This document shows, in pieces, positions 12,987 through 19,295 of a stretch of 19,295 bases of DNA. The stretch spans positions 1 through 19,295 of the forward strand of contig CAZWXK010000047.1 of the NCBI GenBank assembly GCA_964637875.1, given 5' to 3'. Position 1 is the stretch's first letter, and every line of letters begins with the position of its first letter. This DNA is from UBA5972 sp964637875 (GTDB taxonomy: Bacteria > Pseudomonadota > Alphaproteobacteria > Rhodobacterales > Rhodobacteraceae). The translations under genes and the position numbers were made by a program. The notes under the pieces are model-generated. The model was not told where the DNA came from. It saw nothing but the letters and a program-made list of their open reading frames with translations, and did no database searches.

Positions 12987-14135
12987 TCAGCCTGCCTTTC
13001 TGGGGCGGTGGACATGGGCCGACTGCACCAGTCCAAAGCCGATCAGCAGCACCAGCATCGCCGTACCTCCATAGGATACCAGCGGCAGCGGCACCCCGAC
13101 CACCGGAGCAAGCCCCATGACCATCGACATGTTGACCGCGAAATACAGAAAGAACGTGGTCGCGATTCCCATGGTCAGCAACGATCCGAAACGGTCGCGG
13201 TTGCCCCAGGCGGATGTCAGGCAGAACAGGATGATCAGCGCATAGAGCGCCATCAACGTGACACCTCCGACAAAGCCCAGCTCTTCGGCCAATGTGGTAA
13301 AGATGAAATCGGTCTGTTTCTCGGGCAGGAAATTCAGCCGGCTCTGCGTACCCTGCATGAACCCGCGCCCGGCCCAGCCGCCCGAACCCAGCGCGATCTT
13401 GGACTGGGTAATGTGATAACCCGCCCCAAGCGGGTCAAGCGAAGGGTCGAGAAAGGTATCGATCCGCTTGAACTGATAGTCCTTGAGCAACTGCCAGCTG
13501 GTGCCCCGCGACAACAGCACCACCGTTACCAGCCCCGCGCCCGAGGCCAGCGCGGCCAGGAAATACCACAGGCTGACGCCCGCCAGGAACATGATCGCGC
13601 CACCGCCAACACCCAGCAGCAGCGCGGTGCCCAGATCGGGCTGCTTCAGCACCAGCAGCATCGGCACGATGATAAGCACCAGCGGCAGCAATACCCACAA
13701 CGGACGCGAGACCTTGTCCGTGTCCAGCCAGTCGTAATAGGCCGCCAGCGCCATCACCAGCGCGATCTTCATCAGTTCCGAAGGCTGCAGACGCATGAAC
13801 CCCAGATCGATCCAGCGCTGCGCGCCCATGCCTACCTGTCCGAACAGATCGACCGCCACCAGCAGCATCAGCGAAATGAAATAGGCCAGCCCCGCCATGT
13901 TGCGCCAGAACCAGATCGGAACGAATCCGACCACCACCATCAGGGCAAAACCCACCGCGAAACGCTTGACCTGTGGCGCGGCCCAGGTCTGGAAATTGCC
14001 GCCTGCGACCGAATAGAGCATCAGAAAGCCCAGCCCCGCAACTGCCGTCACCAGCAGGATCAACGGCCAGTTCAGAAACAGCAGCTTGCGCCAGCCGGTC
14101 GGCACCGTCCTGGCATTGTAGACCAGATAGCTCAT
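12987..14135 (-). CDS. rodA: Rod-shape SEDS glycosyltransferase RodA
   Basis: RodA (382 aa) is the SEDS-family peptidoglycan polymerase of the elongation machinery and works with PBP2 in the inner membrane. About ten hydrophobic segments are seen. SEDS signatures are GAQRWIDLGFMRLQPSEL, LKQPDLGTALL, the periplasmic loop with GSGGWAGRGF and LPEKQTDFIFTTLAEELGF, and GLAPVVGVPLPLVSYGG. Length is normal. The start overlaps the mrdA stop as ATGA (14132-14135) with AAGGA upstream, so the polymerase and its transpeptidase partner are translationally coupled. Confidence 0.96.
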   Translation of the reverse strand: MSYLVYNARTVPTGWRKLLFLNWPLILLVTAVAGLGFLMLYSVAGGNFQTWAAPQVKRFAVGFALMVVVGFVPIWFWRNMAGLAYFISLMLLVAVDLFGQVGMGAQRWIDLGFMRLQPSELMKIALVMALAAYYDWLDTDKVSRPLWVLLPLVLIIVPMLLVLKQPDLGTALLLGVGGGAIMFLAGVSLWYFLAALASGAGLVTVVLLSRGTSWQLLKDYQFKRIDTFLDPSLDPLGAGYHITQSKIALGSGGWAGRGFMQGTQSRLNFLPEKQTDFIFTTLAEELGFVGGVTLMALYALIILFCLTSAWGNRDRFGSLLTMGIATTFFLYFAVNMSMVMGLAPVVGVPLPLVSYGGTAMLVLLIGFGLVQSAHVHRPRKAG

Positions 14136-16075
14136 GCGCTGTCCTTGGGTTTGGGGTAATCCTCGGGGGCGCGCAGTTTCAGTTTCCTGCGCTCGTTCAT
14201 GATGCGCGTGCGCTGGCTGGCGGGATAGGCGCTCAGCGGCGGCGCGCCCTGGTAAAGCGCCTCGAGCAGAACGTCGCGCGCGATCGGGGCGGCAAAGCGC
14301 GAGCCCCCGCCGCCATGCTCGACCACCACCGACACGCTGTAGCGCGGCCGATCAAAGGGGGCAAAGGCCACGAACAGGGCGTGGTCGCGCCGTTCCCAGG
14401 GCAGATCCTCGTTGCGGATGATGCCGGCGGCGCGTTCCTTGCGGGTGATCCGACGCACCTGGCTGGTGCCGGTCTTGCCGGCAAGGGTCATGGATTTCTC
14501 GACGATGCGGGTCGAATAGGCGGTGCCGTGCAACTCGTTCGAGACCGCGAACATGCCTGCGCGCACGGCATCGAGGGACGCGCGCGAGACATCCAGCCTT
14601 TCGGGCCTGGGCGCTGTGATCGGGACCGCATCGACCGACTTGACCAGCCGTGGCCTGACGGCGCGCCCGGTCGCGATCCGTGCCGTCATCAGGGCCAGCT
14701 GCAGGGGCGAGGCCAGCACGAAACCCTGGCCGATCGCCGCGTTCAGGGAATCGCCGATGCGCCAGTCTTCGCCGATGATCTTGCGCTTCCAGTCCTTGGT
14801 GGGGATCAACCCGGCGGCGATGCCGTTCAGCGGCAGGTCCAGGCGTTCGCCCAGGCCGAACCTGCGCGCCATGGCGGCGATCCTTTCGATGCCGGCACGC
14901 TGGGCCATTTCGTAATAATAGACGTCGCATGACTGCTTGAGACTGTTTTTCAGATCGACATTGCCGTGGCCGCCGCGCTTCCAGTCATGAAAGCGCTGGT
15001 TGCCGATATCGACATAGCCCCGGCAAAAGATCGTTTCATCGGGATCGACCACCCCGGCCTCGAGCGCGGCCAGCGCCACCATCATCTTGAAGGTCGAGCC
15101 GGGCGGATAGGTGCCCTGAACCGTCTTGTTGGCCAGCGGCCGATAGGGGTTCTGCATCAGCGCGCGATATTCGGGCGCGGAAATGCCGGTAACGAACTTG
15201 TTGGGGTCGAAACTGGGGGCCGAGCCCAGGGCGACGATTTCGCCGGTGTTGACCTCCATCACCACGACGGCGGCGCTCTGGCCCTCGAGGCGGGCCTCGA
15301 CATAGTTCTGCAACCGGTGGTCGATGGTCAGCTGTATGTCGGCGCCCGGCTCGCCCTTGCGCCGGTCGATCACGCGCATGACGCGGCCCACGGCGTTGAC
15401 CTCGATCCTTTCGGTTCCCGCGGTGCCGCGCAGGCGGCGTTCCATCTTGCGTTCGATGCCGCTCTTGCCGATCTGGAACTTGGGGATCTGCAGCAGCGGG
15501 TCCTGATCGTCCAGCCGCTTGAGGTCATAGTCGGACACCGGCCCCACATAGCCGGTGACATGCGCGAAATCGGGCCCCAGCGGATAATAGCGCGACAGCC
15601 CCACCTCGGCCGAGACCCCGGGCAGGGCAGGGGCATTGATCGACACCTCGGCAAGCTGCTCCCAGGTCAGATGTTCGGCTATGGTGACCGGAACAAAGGC
15701 GGCGCGGCGGGCAAATTCCCTGAGCGCGGCCTCGTATTCCTGATCGCCCAGCGGAATGATCCGGCGCAGCCTGTCCAGCACCTTGCGCACATCGCCCGCG
15801 CGCTCGCGCACCATCACCACGCGATAATTCTGTTCGTTTTCGGCCACCGGCACCCAGTCGCGATCATAGATCAGTCCCCGCGCCGGCGGGATCAGGCGGA
15901 TATTGATGCGGTTTTCCTCGGCCAGAAGGCGGTATTGCGCGCCTTCGACCACCTGCAGATAGCGCAGCCGCGCCGCCAGCAAGCCCATGAACCCGGCCTG
16001 GGCGCCGAACAGAAGCATCGCGCGCCTGTTCAGACGCTTGAAACCCTTGCCCTGGTCGCGGTGGATCAGACTCAT
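14132..16075 (-). CDS. mrdA: Penicillin-binding protein 2 (peptidoglycan D,D-transpeptidase)
   Basis: PBP2 (647 aa) crosslinks lateral-wall peptidoglycan. It has a short cytoplasmic basic N-terminus (KGFKRLNRRA), one membrane anchor (about residues 19-37), the dimerisation domain beginning PPARGLIYDRDW, and the transpeptidase domain with S327-x-x-K330 (GSTFK), an SCD motif in the second active-site position, and K534-T-G (GKTGTSQV). These are the three penicillin-binding motifs in order. Length is typical. It overlaps mreD (ATGA, 16072-16075) and rodA (ATGA). Confidence 0.96.
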   Translation of the reverse strand: MSLIHRDQGKGFKRLNRRAMLLFGAQAGFMGLLAARLRYLQVVEGAQYRLLAEENRINIRLIPPARGLIYDRDWVPVAENEQNYRVVMVRERAGDVRKVLDRLRRIIPLGDQEYEAALREFARRAAFVPVTIAEHLTWEQLAEVSINAPALPGVSAEVGLSRYYPLGPDFAHVTGYVGPVSDYDLKRLDDQDPLLQIPKFQIGKSGIERKMERRLRGTAGTERIEVNAVGRVMRVIDRRKGEPGADIQLTIDHRLQNYVEARLEGQSAAVVVMEVNTGEIVALGSAPSFDPNKFVTGISAPEYRALMQNPYRPLANKTVQGTYPPGSTFKMMVALAALEAGVVDPDETIFCRGYVDIGNQRFHDWKRGGHGNVDLKNSLKQSCDVYYYEMAQRAGIERIAAMARRFGLGERLDLPLNGIAAGLIPTKDWKRKIIGEDWRIGDSLNAAIGQGFVLASPLQLALMTARIATGRAVRPRLVKSVDAVPITAPRPERLDVSRASLDAVRAGMFAVSNELHGTAYSTRIVEKSMTLAGKTGTSQVRRITRKERAAGIIRNEDLPWERRDHALFVAFAPFDRPRYSVSVVVEHGGGGSRFAAPIARDVLLEALYQGAPPLSAYPASQRTRIMNERRKLKLRAPEDYPKPKDSA

Positions 16076-16611
16076 AACCTGTGCCCGAAGCGGATGGCGA
16101 CCTCAGGTGTCACCTTGCGAATCCCGAGCAATGCATAACAGAAAAACACGATCAGCGGATAGACCGCCACGGTCACAAGATAATGAAGCATGCTCATGCC
16201 CGCGCCGATCTGTGGAACCAGCGCGACAAACAGGATCATTCGCCGGGCCAGCATGGCCAGAAAGATGATCCCGCCGACATAGCCCCATTCCAGAACAAAG
16301 GCGCGCTCGCGGAAACGGTATTCCTGGCCGCGGGTCAGGCTGGCCACCATCAGCATGATGGCCGTCCACAGGCCGGGCGGGCGCATCAGCAGGATGTCGG
16401 ACAACAGGAATACCAGCGCAATCAGCCAGGATGGCACGAATTCCGGTCGGCGCAGCAGAAAGGCCAGCGTCAGTCCGAACAGGACATCCGGCGCCGGGGT
16501 GAACCGGGGGGTGAACGACAGCGGCAGCAGGTCGAAGAACAGGATTGCCATGGCCACCGCGAAATAGGTCAGCCGGCCCATCCAGGTGCTCAGAAAGACC
16601 GGGCCCAGCAT
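16072..16611 (-). CDS. mreD: Rod shape-determining protein MreD
   Basis: MreD (179 aa) is a small polytopic inner-membrane protein of the elongasome. The sequence is hydrophobic throughout, with about five membrane segments and the landmarks LLPLSFTPRFTPAPDVLFGL, LLSDILLMRPPGLW and FRERAFVLEWGYVGG. MreD is poorly conserved, so identification leans on hydrophobicity, length and position between mreC and mrdA. The ATG at 16611 shares one base with the mreC stop (TGATG); a GTG one codon upstream would also work. The open frame extends further upstream, but that part is antiphase within mreC. Confidence 0.92.
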   Translation of the reverse strand: MLGPVFLSTWMGRLTYFAVAMAILFFDLLPLSFTPRFTPAPDVLFGLTLAFLLRRPEFVPSWLIALVFLLSDILLMRPPGLWTAIMLMVASLTRGQEYRFRERAFVLEWGYVGGIIFLAMLARRMILFVALVPQIGAGMSMLHYLVTVAVYPLIVFFCYALLGIRKVTPEVAIRFGHRL

Positions 16612-17561
16612 CACCCGCCCCCCGGCGCGGCGGTGGTCGATGGTGCGGCAGGCGCGCCTGCGGGGGCCGTGGCCTCGCCGGTCGGGACAGGCCGCGCCTG
16701 TCCGGCCCCGCCAACCAGCTGATCCGGGCTGTCGATCCGTGGCGCGGGCGAGGTGCGCAATACCCGCAGGAATTCCAGCCGCTGATAGTCGGCCGCCAGC
16801 TGGACCATCAGCCGCCCGCTGCGCCCCAGAACAACCTGCCCGACCAGAAGATCGGGCGGAAACAGCCTGCCATCGCCGGTGGTGACGACCCGGTCGCCGG
16901 GTTTGACCACATCGGGGGTCTTGAGGAAATCGAGCACCGGATAGGGGCCATTGGTTCCGGCCAGGATGGCCCGTTCTCCCGAAGGTTGAACCGTGACCGG
17001 AATCCGGCTGCTGGGATCGGTCAGCAGCAGAACGCGGCTGATCGATTCGCCTACCCCGGATATGCGCCCGACCAGGCCCAGCCCGTCCATCGTTGCCCAA
17101 CCGTCGCGCACCCCGTCGCGCCGGCCGACATTGATCAGCGCCGATTGCCGAAAGGGCGAGCCGGAATCCGTCAGCACCACGCCGGTCACATAGGTCAGGC
17201 GGGGGCTGATCCTGACCTTGTTGAGGTCCAGCAGCTTGGCGTTCTTCTGTTCCAGCTGCAACGCCGCCTCGCGCCAGCCCCTGAGGCGCTGCAACTCGCG
17301 GCGCAGTTCGCGATTCTGTTCATAGAGTTTGGTGTAGGAACGGAAATCGGCCACCATCCGCGAAAGCCGGGCCACCGGGACCAGCGCCCAGTCGAACTCG
17401 GGCAGGACCCGGTCGATCACCGCCATGCGAAACCGTTCGACCCTGGGGTTGTCGATACGCCACAGCAGGAACAGCCCGATCAGCAGGGCAAGCAGGATCG
17501 CGGCCAGAATGCGCCCGACCGTCCTGCCATATTCATGCTCGCCGTTCCGGTTCCGTGCCAC
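16611..17561 (-). CDS. mreC: Cell shape-determining protein MreC
   Basis: MreC (316 aa) is a periplasmic scaffold that activates PBP2-RodA. It has a membrane anchor at about residues 17-34 (RILAAILLALLIGLFLLW), a coiled coil at about 70-115 (YEQNRELRRELQRL to LEQKNAKLLDL), two beta domains with VTGVVLTDSGSPFRQSALI, GLVGRISGVGESISRVLLLT and GDRVVTTGDGRLFPPDLLVG, and a Pro/Ala-rich C-terminal tail from about 285. The start is GTG at 17561, with AAGGGAC upstream. A 55-bp gap separates it from mreB; the stop overlaps mreD by one base. Confidence 0.95.
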   Translation of the reverse strand: MARNRNGEHEYGRTVGRILAAILLALLIGLFLLWRIDNPRVERFRMAVIDRVLPEFDWALVPVARLSRMVADFRSYTKLYEQNRELRRELQRLRGWREAALQLEQKNAKLLDLNKVRISPRLTYVTGVVLTDSGSPFRQSALINVGRRDGVRDGWATMDGLGLVGRISGVGESISRVLLLTDPSSRIPVTVQPSGERAILAGTNGPYPVLDFLKTPDVVKPGDRVVTTGDGRLFPPDLLVGQVVLGRSGRLMVQLAADYQRLEFLRVLRTSPAPRIDSPDQLVGGAGQARPVPTGEATAPAGAPAAPSTTAAPGGG

Positions 17562-17616
17562 CCGCTGTCCCTTGTGTGGCTGGTCGCCTCTCTGTCTGTC
17601 TGCCGCGGCGGCTGCC

Positions 17617-18657
17617 TCAGCTGTCGTAGTCTATCACATGCTGAAGCTGTTTTTCATATTCCAGCGCCTTGCCCGTGCCCATGGCCACGCAATTGAGCGA
17701 TTCCTCGGCAACCGAAATGGCCAGCCCCGTCTGCTCGCGCAGGGCGAGGTCGAGGTCGCCCAGCAGCGCCCCGCCGCCCGTCAGCATGACGCCGCGATCG
17801 ACGATGTCGGCGGCCAGGTCGGGCGGGGTGGCCTCGAGCGCGCTCATCACCGCCTCGGTGATCTGCTGCACGGGTTCGGACAGCGCCTCGGCCACCTGGG
17901 CCTGGGTGATCTCGGTTTCCTTGGGTACACCGTTCAGCAGGTCGCGCCCGCGGATCTGCATGCTGGTGCCGCGCCCGTCATCGGGCATGCGCGCGGTGCC
18001 GATCGAGGTCTTGATCCGCTCGGCCGTGCTTTCGCCGATCAACAGGTTCTGCTGGCGGCGCAGATAGCCGATAATCGCCTCGTCCATGCGGTCTCCGCCG
18101 ACGCGCACGCTGCGGGCGTAAACGATGTCGCCAAGGCTGAGAACGGCAACCTCGGTGGTGCCGCCGCCAATATCGACAACCATGCTGCCGGTGGGGTCGG
18201 TGATCGGCATGCCCGCGCCGATGGCGGCCGCGATCGGTTCGGCGATCAGCCCGGCCTTGCGGGCGCCTGCCGACAGAACCGACTGGCGGATCGCGCGTTT
18301 TTCGACCGGGGTCGCGCCATGGGGCACGCAGACGATGATCTTGGGCTTGGTGAATGTGGTGCGCTTGTGGACCTTGCGGATGAAATGCTTGATCATTTCC
18401 TCGGCCACGTCGAAGTCGGCGATCACGCCGTCGCGCATGGGGCGGATGGCCTCGATGCTGCCCGGGGTGCGGCCCAGCATCAGCTTGGCATCCTCGCCCA
18501 CGGCCAGAACCGTCTTGCGCCCATCCTTGATATGATAGGCGACCACCGAAGGTTCGTTCAGGATGATCCCCTTGCCCTTGACATAGACCAGGGTGTTTGC
18601 CGTGCCCAGGTCGATGGCCATGTCGGATGAGAACATACTCGAAAAAGGTCCTGCCAT
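17617..18657 (-). CDS. mreB: Rod shape-determining actin homologue MreB
   Basis: MreB (346 aa) forms membrane-bound filaments that guide lateral wall synthesis. The actin-fold nucleotide motifs are visible: IDLGTANTLVYVKGKG (phosphate 1), VVDIGGGTTEVAVLSLG (phosphate 2), LIAEPIAAAIGAG (connect) and VMLTGGGALLGDLD (adenosine). The N-terminus MAGPFSSMFSSDM could provide a short membrane-targeting helix. Length is typical. It is first in the mre operon. The start at 18657 has GGGAAA about 10 nt upstream. A promoter candidate lies about 60 bp further up. Confidence 0.97.
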   Translation of the reverse strand: MAGPFSSMFSSDMAIDLGTANTLVYVKGKGIILNEPSVVAYHIKDGRKTVLAVGEDAKLMLGRTPGSIEAIRPMRDGVIADFDVAEEMIKHFIRKVHKRTTFTKPKIIVCVPHGATPVEKRAIRQSVLSAGARKAGLIAEPIAAAIGAGMPITDPTGSMVVDIGGGTTEVAVLSLGDIVYARSVRVGGDRMDEAIIGYLRRQQNLLIGESTAERIKTSIGTARMPDDGRGTSMQIRGRDLLNGVPKETEITQAQVAEALSEPVQQITEAVMSALEATPPDLAADIVDRGVMLTGGGALLGDLDLALREQTGLAISVAEESLNCVAMGTGKALEYEKQLQHVIDYDS

Positions 18658-18717
18658 GAATGAGATTTCCCGTCAGATTGTCTGCGCGATCATGACACCG
18701 CGCTTGCTTCGTTCGCC

Positions 18718-18747
18718 CTTATAGGCGTGGTGCGCGGGTGGCGTAAA
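18718..18747 (-). promoter_or_regulatory. Candidate mreB operon promoter
   Basis: On the minus strand TTTACG (18742-18747), an 18-bp spacer and TATAAG (18718-18723) form a plausible sigma-70-type promoter. The start would fall near 18711, giving a leader of about 54 nt. The -10 box is one of the best in the window. The 12-bp repeat array lies about 75 bp upstream of the -35 box. Confidence 0.5.
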
Positions 18748-18820
18748 GGGGGGCGCGGTGGGGGATGCGCGCCTTTTCGCCCATTGTCGCCGACCGGGCC
18801 ATTGCACAGGCGAGCCCCCC

Positions 18821-18942
18821 GGTCAGACCCCTGGTCAGACCCCCGGTCAGACCCCCGGTCAGACCCTTGTCAGACCCTTGGCCCGACCCCTGGCCCGACC
18901 CGTTTCCGGGGGGCGTTCAGGGCCACTATCCGGGCCACTATC
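18821..18942. repeat. 12-bp tandem repeat array in the leuA-mreB gap
   Basis: Seven units start at 18821, 18833, 18845, 18857, 18869 (11 bp), 18880 and 18892. The first four read GGTCAGACCC plus two variable bases; the last two drift to GGCCCGACCC. After a 15-bp interruption, a second unrelated 12-bp unit occurs twice (AGGGCCACTATC and CGGGCCACTATC, 18919-18942). The rest of the 343-bp gap (18658-19000) holds the mreB promoter candidate and a CCCCCGGGGG palindrome at 18983-18992 next to the leuA stop. I see no gene there. Confidence 0.8.
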
Positions 18943-19000
18943 GGAGCCTGTCCGAGGGGCTGCCGAGGGCGGTGTCGGCGGCCCCCCGGGGGTGGGCGTT

Positions 19001-19295
19001 TCAGCCATGTGTGGCATCGGGGGCGGTCTTGGTCCGCCTGAGGCGCAGCTTGTTCAGCGCATTCACATAGGCCCGCGCCGAGGCAACCACGGTATCGGTG
19101 TCGGATGCCTGGCCCGTGACGATATGGCCGCCTTCCTCCATCCGTACGCTGACGGTCGCCTGGGCGTCGGTGCCCTGGGTCACCGCATGCACCTGATACA
19201 GCTGCAGGCGCGCATCATGCGGATACAGCGCCTTGACCGCGTTGAAGGTGGCATCCACCGGCCCGTCGCCCTGGGCGGTGACCTGGTGATCCTTG
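19001..19295 (-). CDS. leuA: 2-isopropylmalate synthase, C-terminal part (truncated by window)
   Basis: LeuA condenses acetyl-CoA with 2-ketoisovalerate in the first committed step of leucine synthesis. Only the last 97 or so residues lie in the window, the C-terminal leucine-binding regulatory domain: DHQVTAQGDGPVDATFNAV, LYQVHAVTQGTDAQATVSVR and a region ending TDTVVASARAYVNALNKL. This fold is shared with citramalate synthase, but the spacing and wording fit LeuA best. The 5' part and catalytic barrel lie beyond position 19295. It runs the same way as mreB but is 343 bp away with its own promoter candidate between. Confidence 0.9.
   Translation of the reverse strand, partial: KDHQVTAQGDGPVDATFNAVKALYPHDARLQLYQVHAVTQGTDAQATVSVRMEEGGHIVTGQASDTDTVVASARAYVNALNKLRLRRTKTAPDATHG

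Noticed and set aside
12903..14159. 418-codon plus-strand frame opposite rodA, rich in Gln, His and Arg
   Set aside because: The composition is what the complement of hydrophobic membrane-protein codons gives. rodA is certain on the other strand.
14966..16138. 390-codon plus-strand frame opposite mrdA
   Set aside because: It is a shadow of the PBP2 gene. No motifs or start context support it.
16612..17100. N-terminal extension of the mreD frame to 17100
   Set aside because: It lies wholly inside mreC in another frame and translates to Arg/Gly-rich sequence. MreD begins with its hydrophobic N-terminus at 16611.
18821..18903. Possible CRISPR array
   Set aside because: The units are 12 bp with no unique spacers of 25-40 bp and no cas genes nearby. 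It is a simple tandem repeat.
18765..19070. 101-codon plus-strand frame whose translation shows repeats (VRPPVRPP, PWPDPWPDP, GHYPGHY)
   Set aside because: The protein repeats only mirror the 12-bp DNA repeat. The frame runs antisense into leuA, has no properly spaced ribosome-binding site and resembles no known family. Strain comparison of frame conservation would settle it.

Overview
This window is a GC-rich stretch of chromosomal core genome from an alphaproteobacterium. The Rhodobacterales (Rhodobacteraceae/Paracoccaceae) are the best fit. The evidence is the gene order (ispH-rnhA, a NYN-domain gene divergent from folK, rpoZ-rsh-DUF2062-pdxJ-acpS-lepB-rnc-era-DUF1491-recO, mreBCD-mrdA-rodA), the long acidic tail on RNA polymerase omega, the alphaproteobacterial DUF1491 family, and an intergenic element I associate with this order. 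I see no tRNA, rRNA, transposase, prophage, CRISPR array or defence island. Compositional bias looks uniform.

Layout. (1) 1-1630, minus strand: ispH (isoprenoid synthesis) overlaps rnhA (RNase HI) by 4 nt. A degenerate tandem repeat lies beyond rnhA at the window edge. (2) 1629-2258, minus strand: a NYN/LabA-type nuclease gene ends in a strong intrinsic terminator. It diverges from folK across about 100 bp that contain operator-like inverted repeats. (3) 2360-7188, plus strand: folK, rpoZ, a bifunctional (p)ppGpp synthetase/hydrolase, a DUF2062 membrane protein and pdxJ. A good promoter candidate precedes rpoZ, and a GCAA-capped hairpin separates rpoZ from rsh. (4) 7288-11234, plus strand: acpS, lepB, rnc, era, DUF1491 and recO. 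lepB/rnc and rnc/era overlap and DUF1491/recO are 9 nt apart. Escherichia coli has the same genes in another order (lepB-rnc-era-recO-pdxJ-acpS). (5) 11337-11936, plus strand: a lone carboxymuconolactone decarboxylase-like (AhpD-type) gene with its own promoter candidate. (6) 18657-12046, minus strand: a shape and elongation operon, mreB-mreC-mreD-mrdA-rodA, followed 2 nt later by a GhrA-type 2-hydroxyacid dehydrogenase. The overlaps are 1-4 nt. (7) 19001-19295, minus strand: the C-terminal end of leuA, separated from mreB by 343 bp that hold 12-bp tandem repeats.

Together the genes cover (p)ppGpp signalling and its RNA polymerase subunit, cofactor synthesis (folate, pyridoxal phosphate, phosphopantetheine transfer), protein export, RNA processing and ribosome assembly, DNA repair, and rod-shape peptidoglycan synthesis.

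Nothing here looks like an undescribed multi-gene system. The unexplained signals are mostly non-coding. They are a two-copy post-stop element sharing a 23-nt core (7206-7228 and 11941-11963), each copy followed by a different hairpin; the 12-bp minisatellite upstream of mreB; the inverted repeats between the NYN gene and folK; and the hairpin between rpoZ and rsh. Genes of uncertain role are the NYN protein, DUF2062, DUF1491 and the AhpD-like protein with Asn in place of the motif His. All identifications come from reading the sequence, without database searches.
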